Source: Brachynemurus nebulosus (lineage: Eukaryota; Arthropoda; Insecta; Neuroptera; Myrmeleontidae). Taken from it: a stretch of 64,000 bases of DNA. Numbering within the stretch: position 1 is the stretch's first letter; each line of letters begins with the position of its first letter. This document shows positions 1-11,927 of the stretch, one piece after another. The notes below the pieces were generated by a model. That model saw only the letters and a program-made list of their open reading frames with translations, was not told where the DNA came from and did not search any database. The stretch lies in NCBI GenBank assembly GCA_035578155.1, contig JAPWDM010000005.1, positions 21,450,877 through 21,514,876 on the forward strand, read 5' to 3'. The position numbers and the translations under genes are program-made.

Positions 1-403
1 CTTTTAAAACAAAATAAATTCCAAAAATAGGTAACGTCATCATATAAATAGAGATTTAAATTTGTGTCCATTACAATGGACGTAGGGACCGAAAGGGTTA
101 AGACATGAATTATAATTTCAAAAAGCAACATAGTGGTTTTGTACAGTTTCAACTTTAAATTTTGTGCGGCCGATTCGTAATAATGAACATGCAACAAGGA
201 TTCAACAATGAGATGAATCATAGAGTCACGTATGTTCCCACCACTAGTCACCTCCCAACATTACACAAACGACATGTGTTTTTATTATGGCTAATGATAA
301 TCTTGAATTATAACAAGAGAATTAGTTTCTTTACCGTATGTACATATATACAGATGGTTCAAGTAAAATCTCTATCGAGATCTTGTAAATTGAGCGAAAT
401 ATG
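1..403. other. AT-rich sequence, nothing recognised
   Basis: No coding exon, RNA gene or paired repeat end was found. The 86-codon open frame here has low-complexity composition and no recognisable domain, so it is not called. Confidence 0.5.
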
Positions 404-984
404 GGTAACTTCAAAAATGTAAAGTTTACCGCATCGATGCAGCATCACGACTTTTCTGATGCGTCTAATACTAAATGATGCGCTGCTGATGCTTTCTTGA
501 AATTTGATGCACATTAGATGTTTTTAAACGGGATATTGGCATCATTTAGCCTCTGATTTGGCTACAGATAGACTATAGATAATATAGCAATACAGTCTTT
601 GTATAGGTATATTATCTTGGATTTTCAACTTGAACTTACTTGAAATTGAAAATATTGAAATTATTTCAATAAAAAATATTACATACCTATTTTGAGTGCA
701 GGATGTGTATTCCAATAGTTTAAACAATTTTAATCAAAGCTAAATCTTTTTCAACAATTTTTTTTCGGAATTATTCCTGTTGGTGTTAATACCTACATAA
801 TATGACAAGTAGTTATAATTCTACATCATACACATGACATGCATCTTGGAGTTGAACACGCATCACCAAATTTCTTGATGCGTTGTTTTAACGAACTTTT
901 GATTTTTCGTTGTGATACGTCTGATGCGTTTTTGAACTTTTGACTCTGCCTCATGCAAGCAGTGATGCATTTTTGAAGTTAACC
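404..984. mobile_element. Candidate TIR element with repeated GATGCG motifs
   Basis: The left end reads GGTAACTTCAAAAATG and the right end is its near reverse complement (CATTTTTGAAGTTAACC). The interior carries many scattered GATGC/GCATC words on both strands (for example near 430, 460, 480, 850, 885 and 925), which would let the transcript fold on itself. There is no coding capacity. No clear target-site duplication was seen, so the boundaries are approximate. It abuts the next dispersed repeat at 986 and may have inserted into or beside it. Confidence 0.4.
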
Positions 985-985
985 A

Positions 986-1685
986 AATTCACGATAAAAT
1001 TTTTGGCCCAAAAAATTGAAAATTCAGTGAGTTATTCGCGATCTCCCAATGCTCCAAAAAAAAAGTTCCCCCACTGCAGTGATAGCGACCTTCACAGTGC
1101 TTGAAATCAAAATAACCAAAAAACCTATTAAACTAGAAGGTATTCACCGTGTCATCAACCTCAATCGAAAAAAAAGGTTAAAATTTAACAAAATGGCGAG
1201 TTTTTTAAAAAAAAGTTTCAAATTTTGCGCGAGAATTTGAGGATTTTTGGTCTGAAAAAATTACATTTTTTATTCGATCGGAAAACTGAAGGTTCATGGC
1301 ACGAAGAAACATATATAAAAGAAGCTGCAATAAGAATCAAATCGATCGGATGGTTTGTCTTCAAGTTATAACTGCAGCAAATTTGAAAAATGTAGTTTTT
1401 CCTTACTTGACTTTTTTGTTTTAATCACTGAGAATTTTTACTAAAATTATTTACATGTGACTGGCAGCCACGTTCAGGAACTCCCGAACTATCAACCTTC
1501 ATACATTTATCGATACTTCAAAGTTAACAATGAAAATCAGAATCCACTCTTCGGATGGCTGTAACTCAAAATCTATTTGAGATATACTCTTGAAATTTTA
1601 GCATGTTAGTCTTAAAGGTATAGACTATCAAAACATGCAAAAAAAATTTTCCAATATTTTCAAAATGTCACACTAGTGGTCCTCC
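986..1685 (-). repeat. Truncated copy of TTAA-flanked repeat family (minus orientation)
   Basis: Read on the minus strand this matches the copy at 18673-19483 through most of its length. Shared blocks include the GGACCACTAGTG end, the 'gaatccRctcttcg' block, the 'tgcagttataact' block and the 'gggagatcgcgaa' block. The GGACCAC end is preserved and followed by TTAA at 1686-1689. The other end is lost near 986. No coding capacity was seen. Confidence 0.65.
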
Positions 1686-1933
1686 TTAAGAATTATAGTC
1701 CAAAAACTCAAAATTCCAAATTTCTTTTCCCTCCAGTAATTTCTTACCGGTAAAAACTATAGTAAGAACACTTTTTACATAAGGCTTAAATACTTTTCAG
1801 AATTTTTCTGTGACTCTTCATTTTCGAATTATGATCTCTAGTTTTTCTTATGAAGCGTGGAGTAAATTTTGGTACCATTAAACAACTTTTTTCTCCCGTT
1901 TCTATTTGCATACAGAATGAGTTAATTCACAGC

Positions 1934-2370
1934 TGCCATTTTTATTGCGGCCAAATCTCCGATTTAATTAAAAAATTGTTCAAATGAGAGTTGTGGATAC
2001 CGTCGCGGGCAACCAACTGCTATAGCCAGTAGCTTTATAGCTCTTACGATTTTTACTAACGAACGAAATGTCCTACTTTTACAAAATTTGGTTAAAATGC
2101 TGGAAATCCCAAACTCGGATGAGTTCTTCAGCCAGACACATGGTTTTTGTTCTTGCAATAAATTAGTTTTTTACCAAAATTTCCACTTATTTATATTATA
2201 TTTTTGCGAAATTTTTTTTACACCACTTAAAAGAGGAGAAAAAATTACATAAAAAAGGCCTTTAAACTATTCTTCTATGTCAACTAATTTCCGAGAAAAA
2301 CTAATTTTTATAAACGGAAATTCGCTATGTTATGCAGGATGCTGCGACAGGGGTATTTTGAATTTTATAT
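1934..2370 (+). repeat. Old dispersed repeat, copy a
   Basis: Bases 1934-2046 match 41834-41946 in the same orientation (shared words 'tgccatttttatt', 'aaaaaattgttcaaat', 'cgcgggcaacc', 'agctttata'). Bases of about 2063-2370 match 62030-62300 in the opposite orientation, including 'ggatgctgcgacaggggta' and 'gaaattcgctat'. A weaker echo ('atgctgcgacag') occurs at about 4167. Degenerate and non-coding; the family is not recognised. Confidence 0.6.
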
Positions 2371-3850
2371 TTAAGAAGAAATTAACTATTATTAAACATT
2401 GCGCAAAAAACAAACTAATATTTTAAATTATTATAAAAGCTAGTAATTTAGATTTTAGAATACAGATGTCGCACTCATTCAATTTAGTTTGAAATATTAC
2501 TATTCAGATTAATTTAAGAATTTGAAGCTTACTGATTAATTTATTAATTATGCAAAATCTTATTCAATTTTGTAATTAAATTTAAGCCGATGTCATGTGA
2601 CCCCTATTGGTTTTGAAACCTTTAGTTTTTTAATAACACCAAGCATAATTTTTTCACAGTAAATTATCATATAAAATTAGATCTAGTAATCAACTAGATC
2701 TCAGTAAATTATCATACCTAATAAATTAGATTGTTAGTGCGTAATTTGCTTATATCTCGACCCAAACATAGTTTTTTAGATGTGATTTTCCAGTCTTAAT
2801 AAAACTATTTTTTACCGTTTATAAAACCTACATGCTCGAAATTTTTTTGGAGACACTCCGTATATATCTACCGTGTGTTTCAAAAACCATTATTACTTTA
2901 GGATGGACATTAATAACAAAAATTCAATTAACTAAAAAAAAAAAATTGTAGAAATAACTACATATAAAAACTTTTAACAACAAAAATAACAGTGTTTTTG
3001 TTGTTCGGTGATAATTTTTCCACCTAAAAATGGAAATTGAAAAACACTGAAACGTTACGGCGTTACATTCAAACAAAGTTTTCTAATATGATTCAAGAGT
3101 AATATAGAACTGTAAGTATGAGGTGAAAAAATTATTACAAACTTTCATTTTAGCTACAATGGAATCTTTCTTGACAGCTATCGATAGAAAAGTTTGCCTA
3201 GTTGTAAACAATCAAAAGAAATTCTTTTTATCACTTTTATATTTTCAGAAAAAAAAAGAAGAGGAAATGGTCTCATCTAAAGATGAAAATATTTTAGTTT
3301 TGCATTAAGGCTATAAATGTGTATATTCACACGTTTCATATTTTATTTCCATTTGTTTTATATCTATGAAAATCAGAAGAGCAAATTATTCCCCCTCCAA
3401 AACACATAAAGGCGGCAACATCTAGTGATTTTTTAATCGATTCAGAATTTAAACTGGAATAATAAATGCAGTTACAAAATTTGGTGAGTATGTCAACAGT
3501 CCTAAATCTTTAGACAAGTTCGTTAGCCAGACACGTCCGACTTTTAGAAGCCAAAATTTTGATCAGTGTTCGCCATTTTTGGTGGTTTCTTGCAAAAATT
3601 GGCTAGAATTCAAAAATTTTTTAATTTTTTTTTACATCGTCGAAAAGAACGTAAAAAATTATATAAGTAAGATAAACTCCGAACAACTGTTCTAAGTGAA
3701 CTAGTTTATGGAGAAACATTAAGATATTTGTTGAATTTTCCCTTACGGTAAACGCTTCATCGTTTTTGTTTATTATAATAATGATATTTATATTTGTTTC
3801 ATTTTTCAAAAAAAAAAACTCATTTTTTAAGAACGCATCATCATTGGTGT
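2371..3850. other. AT-rich unassigned sequence
   Basis: No exon or paired repeat end could be supported. Part of it (about 3480-3560) loosely resembles the dispersed repeat at 1934-2370 ('cagacac', 'gttcgttagcc'). Confidence 0.4.
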
Positions 3851-4150
3851 TGAAAATTCTTTCACTTTTGGAGAGTTAAACTATTTTAGATAGATATAAG
3901 TTATGTTACGTGAATTCCGCCAGAGTCCTAGGGTTCCAAAAGCGCCAAAATATGCTACCCAGCAGATTTTGAAAATGTTTTCACCGTTAAAAAGTTGAAC
4001 AATTTTAAATAGATATAAGCTATATTACCAGATCCCCGCTACGACTGTTCAACCGATTTTTAAAATTTTTTCACTGTTAGAGAACTAAACTATTTTAGAT
4101 GGATACAGGTTGTTATATGAGACTTTCCAGTGTCCCTAGCCTTTGGAAAT
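3851..4150 (+). repeat. Degenerate tandem array, three diverged units
   Basis: Three diverged units begin near 3851, 3970 and 4059. Each has the form 'ttgaaaat.ttttcac.gtta.a..g..aaactattttaaatagatataag' followed by a variable segment. Unit spacing is about 120 then 90 bp, so indels have accumulated. Non-coding. Confidence 0.55.
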
Positions 4151-4347
4151 TGGCTATGTTATTTAAATGCTGCGACAGAGCTATTTAATTTGCAAATCGA
4201 TTTAAAAGAAAGTCACTAGAACGTCCGTGGTCAGTTTTATTAAAAATAAGGGTGAACTTGCTCGCTTAAAAAACAAGTATATCGCACCTTTTTTTGTGTA
4301 TGGAGAAAAAAGAACACAAATATTCGTTACATCTCTATTATATATAA

Positions 4348-4430
4348 CTAGCTGTTACCCGCGGCTTCACAAGCGTGAATTTCATTATTCAGTAAAGGTA
4401 ATCTCTTTTAAGTAGTTTGCTAAACTATTT
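4348..4430 (-). mobile_element. Helitron-like 3' end fragment
   Basis: On the minus strand the segment ends with '...CCGCGGGTAACAGCTAG', the CTAG-terminated, CGCGGG-containing end typical of small non-autonomous Helitron-like elements of insects. A distal part containing 'gtacaaacagacaaaaaa' near 6210-6225 may belong to the same copy, but the 5' end was not found. Confidence 0.45.
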
Positions 4431-6542
4431 TGCCCCTATTTTCTTATCCTAAGCTGAAATGATAGGCTTAATTTATTGGTAAGCTCACTCATCAATCCTC
4501 TTTATTTTTAATTTCTCCTTTTGGCTAGTTATCTAGGAACAGTTGAAAATTTTCAAAAACTAATTGGTAATTTCTTCAAGCATATTACATAGACTAAAAA
4601 TCTAAAGTAAGCCAATTAAGAAGGTGTTAACGAATTTGGTATAGAAGTAAAAAAAGTATGTTGATTTAATAAAATGCTCAAATTTTATATATTTTTAAAA
4701 TACCTAATATTTTGTAGACTTTACTCTAAATAAGTATCCTCTCTATTCTTATTGGAAAATTTAAATCCCTACGCTTACATCCCCTATAAGCATTATATTT
4801 GAACATTTCTTAAAGTAACTGACTCATTGTTGGAGACGCTAGAATAGTAGGCGTTGCAAATGTAAACTTTGACCTCTCTCCCATTTTTTTTTGCGTTTAT
4901 TCTCTATTTTACTCTTTACAGAATAATTTTCAAAAAGTGTTGAAACATGTATTCATTAATTTATTTTTGACCTCCTTTGACTATGCCCTCCAGTTTCATT
5001 CGTGTAAAATTATCCTAACTGTGAGTAAAGCTGAGTACTTTAAATCAGTTATTCCGAAACAAATCGGGCAAATTTAATTTCAAATCAATTCTTTAAAGTG
5101 CTTCGCTTCGTTCGCCAACCAGTTTAAAATTCTATAAAAGGTTAATTACATCTAATGCTTCGCTCCGCTCGCCAAACGACTCGAAAGTAACCATATTAAT
5201 ATATCTAAATTTCACACTTTTAGATCTTTCCATAGATTCCCATATGATGGTTGTAAAATTAATTCAATTCTAGGTCCTCTTCAAAATCCGAAAACCCCTG
5301 TGGATTTTTTAAAATTGTGTTCAGTTCCTTCGTAATTAAACTTTATTACTACTTATCCTTTTCTAAAGTGAAATTTTAGTAAAAAAGTTTTGAAGTTAAC
5401 ATTTAAACTTTTAAATATTATTTTTATCGTAACCTAGGTAATCTTTTGTTTTTCTTTCTTTTGTTTTCGTTTATTGTTAAATTAGTATTTTTTATATATC
5501 AACTTTTGCGTTGAATATATCAACCCCCCTATAAAGAATATTGTGATAATTTTGACTGAAGATGTTGTCGATGTTGAGATGATGAAGCGTCTAAGGAATA
5601 AATTTATAATGTTTCACTGAAATCTCTCCCGTGCCTATAGAAAACCTAACTGATAATTTTATTATATAAATTATATGTAACTTCCACAATATCAGTTTTA
5701 GATATTAGGATGTCTTATAGTAATAGATAGACATAATTATGATAAATAATACAGGTGATTCATCTGAAAGAAACAAAAAAGATTTGCACAATAATCAAAA
5801 AATATTTAAAAAAAATGTTTTATGTGACCACCCTGTATTAAGTCAAACAGCTGAAATGTCACTGTCACATAGAATATTAGTAACAATTTCCAGCGAATTC
5901 AAATCTGTTGTCAAAAACACTTCAAATAACAAATTTGGTGTCAACTTCCGGTATAACTGGAAGTGACAGCAAGTCAAAAATATTTTAATTAAAATCTTCA
6001 TAATTGAAAACTTCTATAACCAAATTTTCAAAAATCTATTTAGAAGACCCTGAACTTTTAATGATGATTCTATTTGAATCATCCTGTACATAACCATTTG
6101 GGAGATTATATTAAAATGTTGCTAAGATTGATCGGGAGGTTAATATCTATATTCCCTGTAAATTTCAACTCTATAACTTTAATAGTTTCTGAGTTAAATC
6201 GGTTCGTACAAACAGACAAAAAATTTTTTAAAGTTATATTTGGTATATTATGTCGAATTTGCTAACTGAAAAACATACTAATACCTAAAAATTCGAAAAT
6301 CACAGACAGACCCTATTACTTTATTTATAGGGATTGATCAGTGGTCGAAAAACAATACCATATTTGTTATATAATTTATAGTGGATTCATATTTTTTGCG
6401 CTGTTATGGACCTGATAATTCTTGTTTGTTTTATTTTATTTGTTTATTTAGATGAAAAATCAAGGAGTTGGTTTTTCTTTCCGCTCGAAAAAATTTATTT
6501 CATAATCCGTACCGTACACCAGTATGAGATTCTTACAGTAAG

Positions 6543-6547
<5 letters not shown>
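4431..6547. other. AT-rich unassigned sequence
   Basis: No gene is supported. Two copies of 'tgcttcgctycgytcgcca' occur about 60 bp apart (near 5099 and 5156), a local direct repeat in otherwise GC-poor sequence. Confidence 0.4.

Positions 6548-6616
<69 letters not shown>
6548..6616. repeat. (TA)n microsatellite
   Basis: An uninterrupted alternating TA tract of about 69 bp followed by a T run. The open frame encoding Tyr-Ile repeats across it is an artefact. Confidence 0.95.
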
Positions 6617-6630
<14 letters not shown>

Positions 6631-7925
6631 GGAAATATTCAACCATAAAATTGAGACGAAAACTTACTTTCCTTTTCAAAATACTATAATGGGCCATTGA
6701 AGAAAAAGTACTTACTGTAAGTGGGTGGGCAAACTGATGTGGTTTGTGCTTTTACCTTTAACGACCAAGAAAGTATTTACTTTAAATTGTTGAATATTTT
6801 ATAAAAATAGACCAACAGAATCAGAGAGAATATTATAAAAGATACCTGTAAATAAAATTTAAAATCAAATGTGATATTTTCGCACGGTTTAGTATTGGTT
6901 ACATATTCGAATGGATAAAGTTTTATTACCTAGAAAATTCGCAATTGAAAATGTTCCTTTTTTTTCGTTTAACTTTCAGAATACTATTTACATTTTCTGA
7001 AAAAGAGAATAAACGAAAAAAAAAAAACGCCGTGAGTAGCGGGGTCCCATCACGGAAGTCGAATTGTTCCCTTCATTTTCGGTATTGAATGTCTACAAGC
7101 GAAATGAGATTAAAAGTCTGCAAGCGATTTGTCATTTTGGGTGGTTTCAAAACTGATGATGAGTGTCCGGCTGATCAGGAATTTAAAAAAAGATTTTAAG
7201 TTTTAAGGGCTGAATCTCAGTAAATTTCAATTTTATGCTGATAGTAGTTAGCAGGAAAAAAGCCATCATAATTCGTACGAGAGCATTCCTACCCATATTT
7301 ACCCGTGTTTTATTTTTAAATATTAAAAAAGGACCTTAAATAGTGAACCGGAAGGACTTGATGAAAATATTTTTTCTTTTCAAAAACTCAAAATATATTT
7401 TATCTACGACTACCATGAAATTGCTTGTTTATTGGACAAAATACTATCTAAGTAAGCTACGTTTTACATACAGCCACATATCCAGCTGTACAAAAAATGG
7501 GCCTTTACACGCTTGTATGCTAAAATAACAACGCCTACTACACTTTTATTAATTCTTATAATTATTATATATATTATACAGTGATATACATGATACATAT
7601 TATGTTAGAATCTGTACAAAAATTTTACCTAGCAACTAATTGTTTACGTTTGTTTTTAATAAATTTCAAATACTACATAATTTCAATGTATTGGTATTTG
7701 TAGATTTGTACCAAATTTTTGTCGTTTATTGTGAATTTCGTGTTAGTCGTAGATAAAGTATAGTAAGTATACGTAACTCGGTTGTAAGGCATATTATACA
7801 TTCGCGCAATTACGCACTTGCCGCTACGCGGCTCTTGCGTAACATTTTCGCTCATGTGTAATATGCAACTTACAGCCTCAATCACGTAATATACTATTAT
7901 AAAAAATTCGTCAAGTGCGTGCTAG
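6617..7925. other. AT-rich unassigned sequence
   Basis: No supported feature. A block near 7405-7450 ('cgactaccatgaaattgctt') resembles the interior of the Helitron-like copy near 54820-54850, so part of it is probably transposon-derived. Confidence 0.4.
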
Positions 7926-8072
7926 GCACGCATTAAGTTAGGATTTTGTAGTTCAGTAGCTATAATTTTTCACAATTCTCGGGCTTAAATATTTATTATT
8001 TTTATTTAATATTAAAATTATCTTTTAATTTATTAACAATATGACTATGTAAACCTTTTACTTTCTATATGA
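7926..8072 (+). repeat. Direct repeat, copy 1
   Basis: Similar along its length to 8412-8559 in the same orientation (shared 'taggattttgta', 'caattctcggg', 'aatttgttaac'-like and 'aaccttttact' blocks), separated by about 340 bp. Non-coding. Confidence 0.7.
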
Positions 8073-8411
8073 TTTTAAAAAAAAAATATGTAATATTAGT
8101 TTTTAAATAATGAACAAATTTAAAATTTTAGATAAAAACCAACAATTATTTTGCATTGTCTAAATTGTTTAATTTGACCACAGTATACTTGATGTCATAT
8201 TACCTTGTACAGTTTAAATAACATCTAAATAATATTTCCTCTAAATTTTTATAATTTTAAAGTATTCCCTTAAATTCAGAATTGTAAGAAATAGTCTACA
8301 CGCTACGCGACTAAAGCGTTTCTGTTGAAAGCTTAACAAAAAAAAGATAGGACTAAATTTTAGTCAGTATAGTTTATTAGCACCTAATATTAAAAGAAAA
8401 AAAGTTGCCAA

Positions 8412-8559
8412 ACACGCACTAAGCTAGGATTTTGTAAACTACCTAGAATTTTTTTTCAATTCTCGGGATGCAATATTTCTTACTTTTACTTAATGTTAAA
8501 ATTAGCCTTTAATTTGTTAACATTATGATTATCTGAACCTTTTACTTATTCCCATATGA
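8412..8559 (+). repeat. Direct repeat, copy 2
   Basis: Partner of 7926-8072. Diverged by substitutions and small indels, so this is an old duplication. Confidence 0.7.
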
Positions 8560-8927
8560 ATTAAAAGGAGATTAATTAATTGCCTAAGATTCGACACTGA
8601 TCCTTTAAAACTGTTTAAATCCTCATTTAATGCTTTATAATCATGACTACGAAAGCATCAATTTTGAAAAGTTTATTTTTACCGTTTACTAGTTACTTGA
8701 CACGCTGGTTAAATTTCGATCGTGATTTGTAAGTGTATATCTAGCAGGGAGAGATAGTAATATTATTACACATCATTGGTGGTGCGGGTGTACAGTGGTG
8801 AGTGTGTAAGTGTATTTGTAGGTCATTTAGAGAGTATATTCACCACCTTTTTCTTCTTTACACAGGGGTTGTTTCCGTTATCATATTATTTAACTGTATA
8901 TGTACATATTATGAGTATGATATAAGT

Positions 8928-9441
8928 ATCCGACAAAAACAGATATTTGAAAATATCTGTAAAAAAATGGCCCAAGAATATTATGTATTTGTATTTAAAA
9001 AAAAAAAATAAAGCTTTGAAAAAATAATTGAAATCCATTGCTATTCCAAGAACAGACATAATTATAATAACTCAGCTAACGTACAGATAGTACTTAAAAA
9101 AAGAATCTAAAAAAAATTAATACTAATTTCCGAAATAAAAACTTTTGTTGTACTTGGCTCAAGATTTTTTTTGTTTCGTTTTGTTTATTAATATCAAAAA
9201 AAAATCTTGAGCCAAGTACAACAAAAGTTTTTATTTCGGAAATTAGTATTAATTTTTTTTAGATTCTTTTTTTAAGTACTATCTGTACGTTAGCTGAGTT
9301 ATTATAATTATGTCTGTTCTTGGAATAGCAATGGATTTCAATTATTTTTTCAAAGCTTTATTTTTTTTTTTTAAATACAAATACATAATATTCTTGGGCC
9401 ATTTTTTTACAGATATTTTCAAATATCTGTTTTTGTCGGAT
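8928..9441. repeat. Near-perfect long palindrome, arms of about 245 bp
   Basis: The left arm (8928 to about 9172) and right arm (about 9196 to 9441) are reverse complements with no mismatch that I could find by eye, even through homopolymers: a 12-A run in one arm faces a 12-T run in the other. The loop is only about 20 bp ('gtttcgttttgtttattaat' region). An RNA from it would form one long hairpin. No target-site duplication flanks it. It could be a very young inverted duplication, a foldback element, an siRNA-type hairpin source or an assembly/amplification artefact. Confidence 0.85.
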
Positions 9442-9558
9442 TTTACATATTTTTGAACTATGGACAGGGTTCCGTGCGCCCACTCCAGTCTAATTGGTCC
9501 ATAGTACCTATATTCCAGTAGTTTATGACTACTAACAATGAGTTCGTATCTGGTGGAA

Positions 9559-9835
9559 CAGCTAAACCTTTTTTATGCGGTCTTATGCGATTTTTTTATG
9601 CAATTTTTTATACGGTTTTTTTAAAAAAAATGACTATTAAAATGCATAATGCGAATCAAAATCAAGAGACAGTAAGAAACTTAGACATTAACTATGATTA
9701 AGTTTTTTTACAGATGTATTTTCCACCATTTTCCTAATATTATAAATATGAAATAAAATGTTCTCATGTGCAAATTAATGGTTCATCTTGTTTAGAAAAG
9801 CAACTTCTAAGGAAATCATGAGGTTTTGAGTGTTA
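9559..9835 (+). mobile_element. Pogo/Tigger-type MITE, truncated copy
   Basis: Starts CAGCTAAACCTTTTTTATGC and matches the complete copy at 49351-49876 through 'aatgcataatg.gaatcaaaatca' and 'gagacagtaagaaactta' to about 9835, with no right terminal inverted repeat. Class assigned by similarity of its ends to Tigger ends; no coding sequence. Confidence 0.6.
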
Positions 9836-10201
9836 CCTGTAATTTTTAAAACCTAATGTTTTTTGTCGTTACATCTAAGTTTTTTTTTCACTGACAAGAC
9901 TATGTTCAGATCGCCTGTTAAATATTTAGAGTTAGGGGGTAATATCACCTTGTGTTCACTAAATTTCATGTGATTTTCTGAGACGTACCACGAGTCCACA
10001 AACGATAGGAAAGAGATAGAGATATGAGGTTTTGTACAATGTCTTTAACTACAAAAAATATGTTTTATTTTAATTTTAAAATGGCGGCACAGCAGCGCAC
10101 GCAAGGAAAAAAGATCTCGGACGGTCGAAATGGGGGTACCGCTACAGGTCACAATTTTTAATTTGGAACAAAAAATCAAAAAGTTTTTTAAAATATAAGT
10201 A

Positions 10202-11927
10202 GGGTAAACCACATAGCTATTGCCCACTTAAGGATTTCAAACACATTGCCATCCAATAAAAAAAAATATATTATAGCTGTCAATTGTTTATTACAATTTT
10301 CTTATAGCCTAATAAACTCTTCTATCGAGTGTCAACAGTTTTTAGCTAAAACTTATATAACATAGAAAATAATGTAACGAAATAAAAATATTCTAAAAAG
10401 TACAGTTATTGCCCAGAGCATATAGTAATTGCCAACATCACAGTACAGTAATTGCCCAGTACCTTAAAATGATAACCTAAAATCTAAATGGATTTTAAAG
10501 TTTTAAACACAAATAAACAGTTAAAAAAACATTAAACTTAAGTCTAAGGATTGTCCTCAATACATCAAAACAGATTACGTTTAGCTTTCATAACTTCATC
10601 AAGTAAATCTTTAAGGATAAACAATGAATGGACAACAAACTTCTCCTGCAGCCGAGAAGGTGAACAATACTGTAATAGACTCTTTAGCTTGAGATTGTTC
10701 AACATTATATACATTTTTCACACCTTTTTCTGCTAACACTTGACCAGTTTTAACGTAAATTTGAAAATTAGTTTCATCTGCATTAAAAATGCGATGTGGT
10801 TCACTTAAAATGGGAGTCAAATCTTTTTCGGCAGCATAATTCTGAATTTCAGTAAGCCACCCTCTTATATCTTTTTCCGAAACACAAGAACTCGCTTTTG
10901 TCACTCCTTCTGCTGTCCTGATTGTCAACCTCGGATGTCTTTTCAAAAATGCCTTCCACCAACCGTCACCTGGCCTATTATTTGAAAATGAATTAGGACG
11001 AGGATTTTCCACCAGAAACTTTTGTACGGTGTCTAATATGTCTTCTTTATTTCGGGGAAATCCTTTTCTTGCTGATATTATTATCCAGTCTTCGAGACGA
11101 CTTTCTTCAGAAACAGTTAATACAGGTGATGGCCCTGAGCTGGTTTTATGTCCCGAATTCTTAATGCAGTACCGGAGACTGGACCTCGGAACTGGACCAA
11201 CATTTTTCAGCAATTTGCCTTGTAGATAACTTGTTGTTAGCATCTTCGACAGCTTCGATCGCTTTCTGTAAATTTTCTTTACTATATGGTACTTTTGGTG
11301 TCTTCGGCATCCTGAAAATATAACATTAACGATCTAAGCTATCTAGGCAAAAAGGTTGCGAAAGAATTCAAACATTTTAAATACAACTACACGCGATATT
11401 AGCAACGCGCTTTGATTAATAATGAACCATAATAATTATTATCCGGGCAATAACTATAGACATTAACACAGGGCAATTACTAAAATAATGATGGGCAATG
11501 ACTAAAGCTATTTAAATTTAGGTTCAGTGATTGCCCACAGCTAAAATTACCGTTAGAAATCAAAATTCAATACAGTTTTCCATTAAAAATTAAAAAAAAT
11601 ACTTTTAATTTTATCATATCCTTGCAACAATAGATGAACGTTAAAAAAAATATATTTAAAAATCACCTTTAAGTAAGTATGTCCTTATGAAAATTGTTAA
11701 AATGTTTACCTGTTTGAGTAACACTTTCACCTGTCTTCACAAAATCTGTTATTACCGTTTTTTTCTTTTGAGTGTTGCTAGTTTTCAATTTTGAATCTAC
11801 TATAAATTAATCACATTACTATCTAGCGAATTCTAACCGAACTAGCATTATTCAAAATTAACACTTAACAATGCTTTTCTTAAAGTGGACAATCACTGTC
11901 AGTGGGAAATTACTCTCTGGGTTACCC
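10202..11927 (-). mobile_element. Pogo/Tigger-like DNA transposon, both ends present
   Basis: The element starts GGGTAAACCACATAGC and ends as the imperfect reverse complement (...CTCTCTGGGTTACCC). TA dinucleotides flank both ends (10200-10201 and 11928-11929), as expected for the Tc1/mariner/pogo superfamily. About ten subterminal copies of AGTNATTGCCC lie near both ends (for example 10214, 10403, 10446 on the left; 11445, 11471, 11493, 11525 on the right, mostly inverted between the two sides), probably transposase-binding sites. The interior carries a broken transposase. Its length, 1726 bp, is short for an autonomous Tigger, consistent with loss of part of the catalytic domain. Confidence 0.9.
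10565..11310 (-). pseudogene. Pogo/Tigger-family transposase, frameshifted and truncated
   Basis: Reading starts at the ATG at 11310 (MPKTPKVPYSKENLQKAIEA...), a Psq-type helix-turn-helix N-terminus. A frameshift around 11205-11225 moves the frame into the main 210-codon frame (11243-10611). That frame has a CENP-B-type helix-turn-helix (SRLEDWIIISARKGFP, DGWWKAFLKRHPRL) and the start of the DDE domain, with the first catalytic Asp in FNADETNFQI. It then reaches ESITVLFTFSAAGEVCCPF and stops at 10611. Directly beyond, another frame stays open for 16 codons (LLDEVMKAKRN...) to a stop at 10565, possibly the original C-terminus joined by internal deletion. The second and third catalytic acids are missing. 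It cannot encode an active enzyme. Confidence 0.92.
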
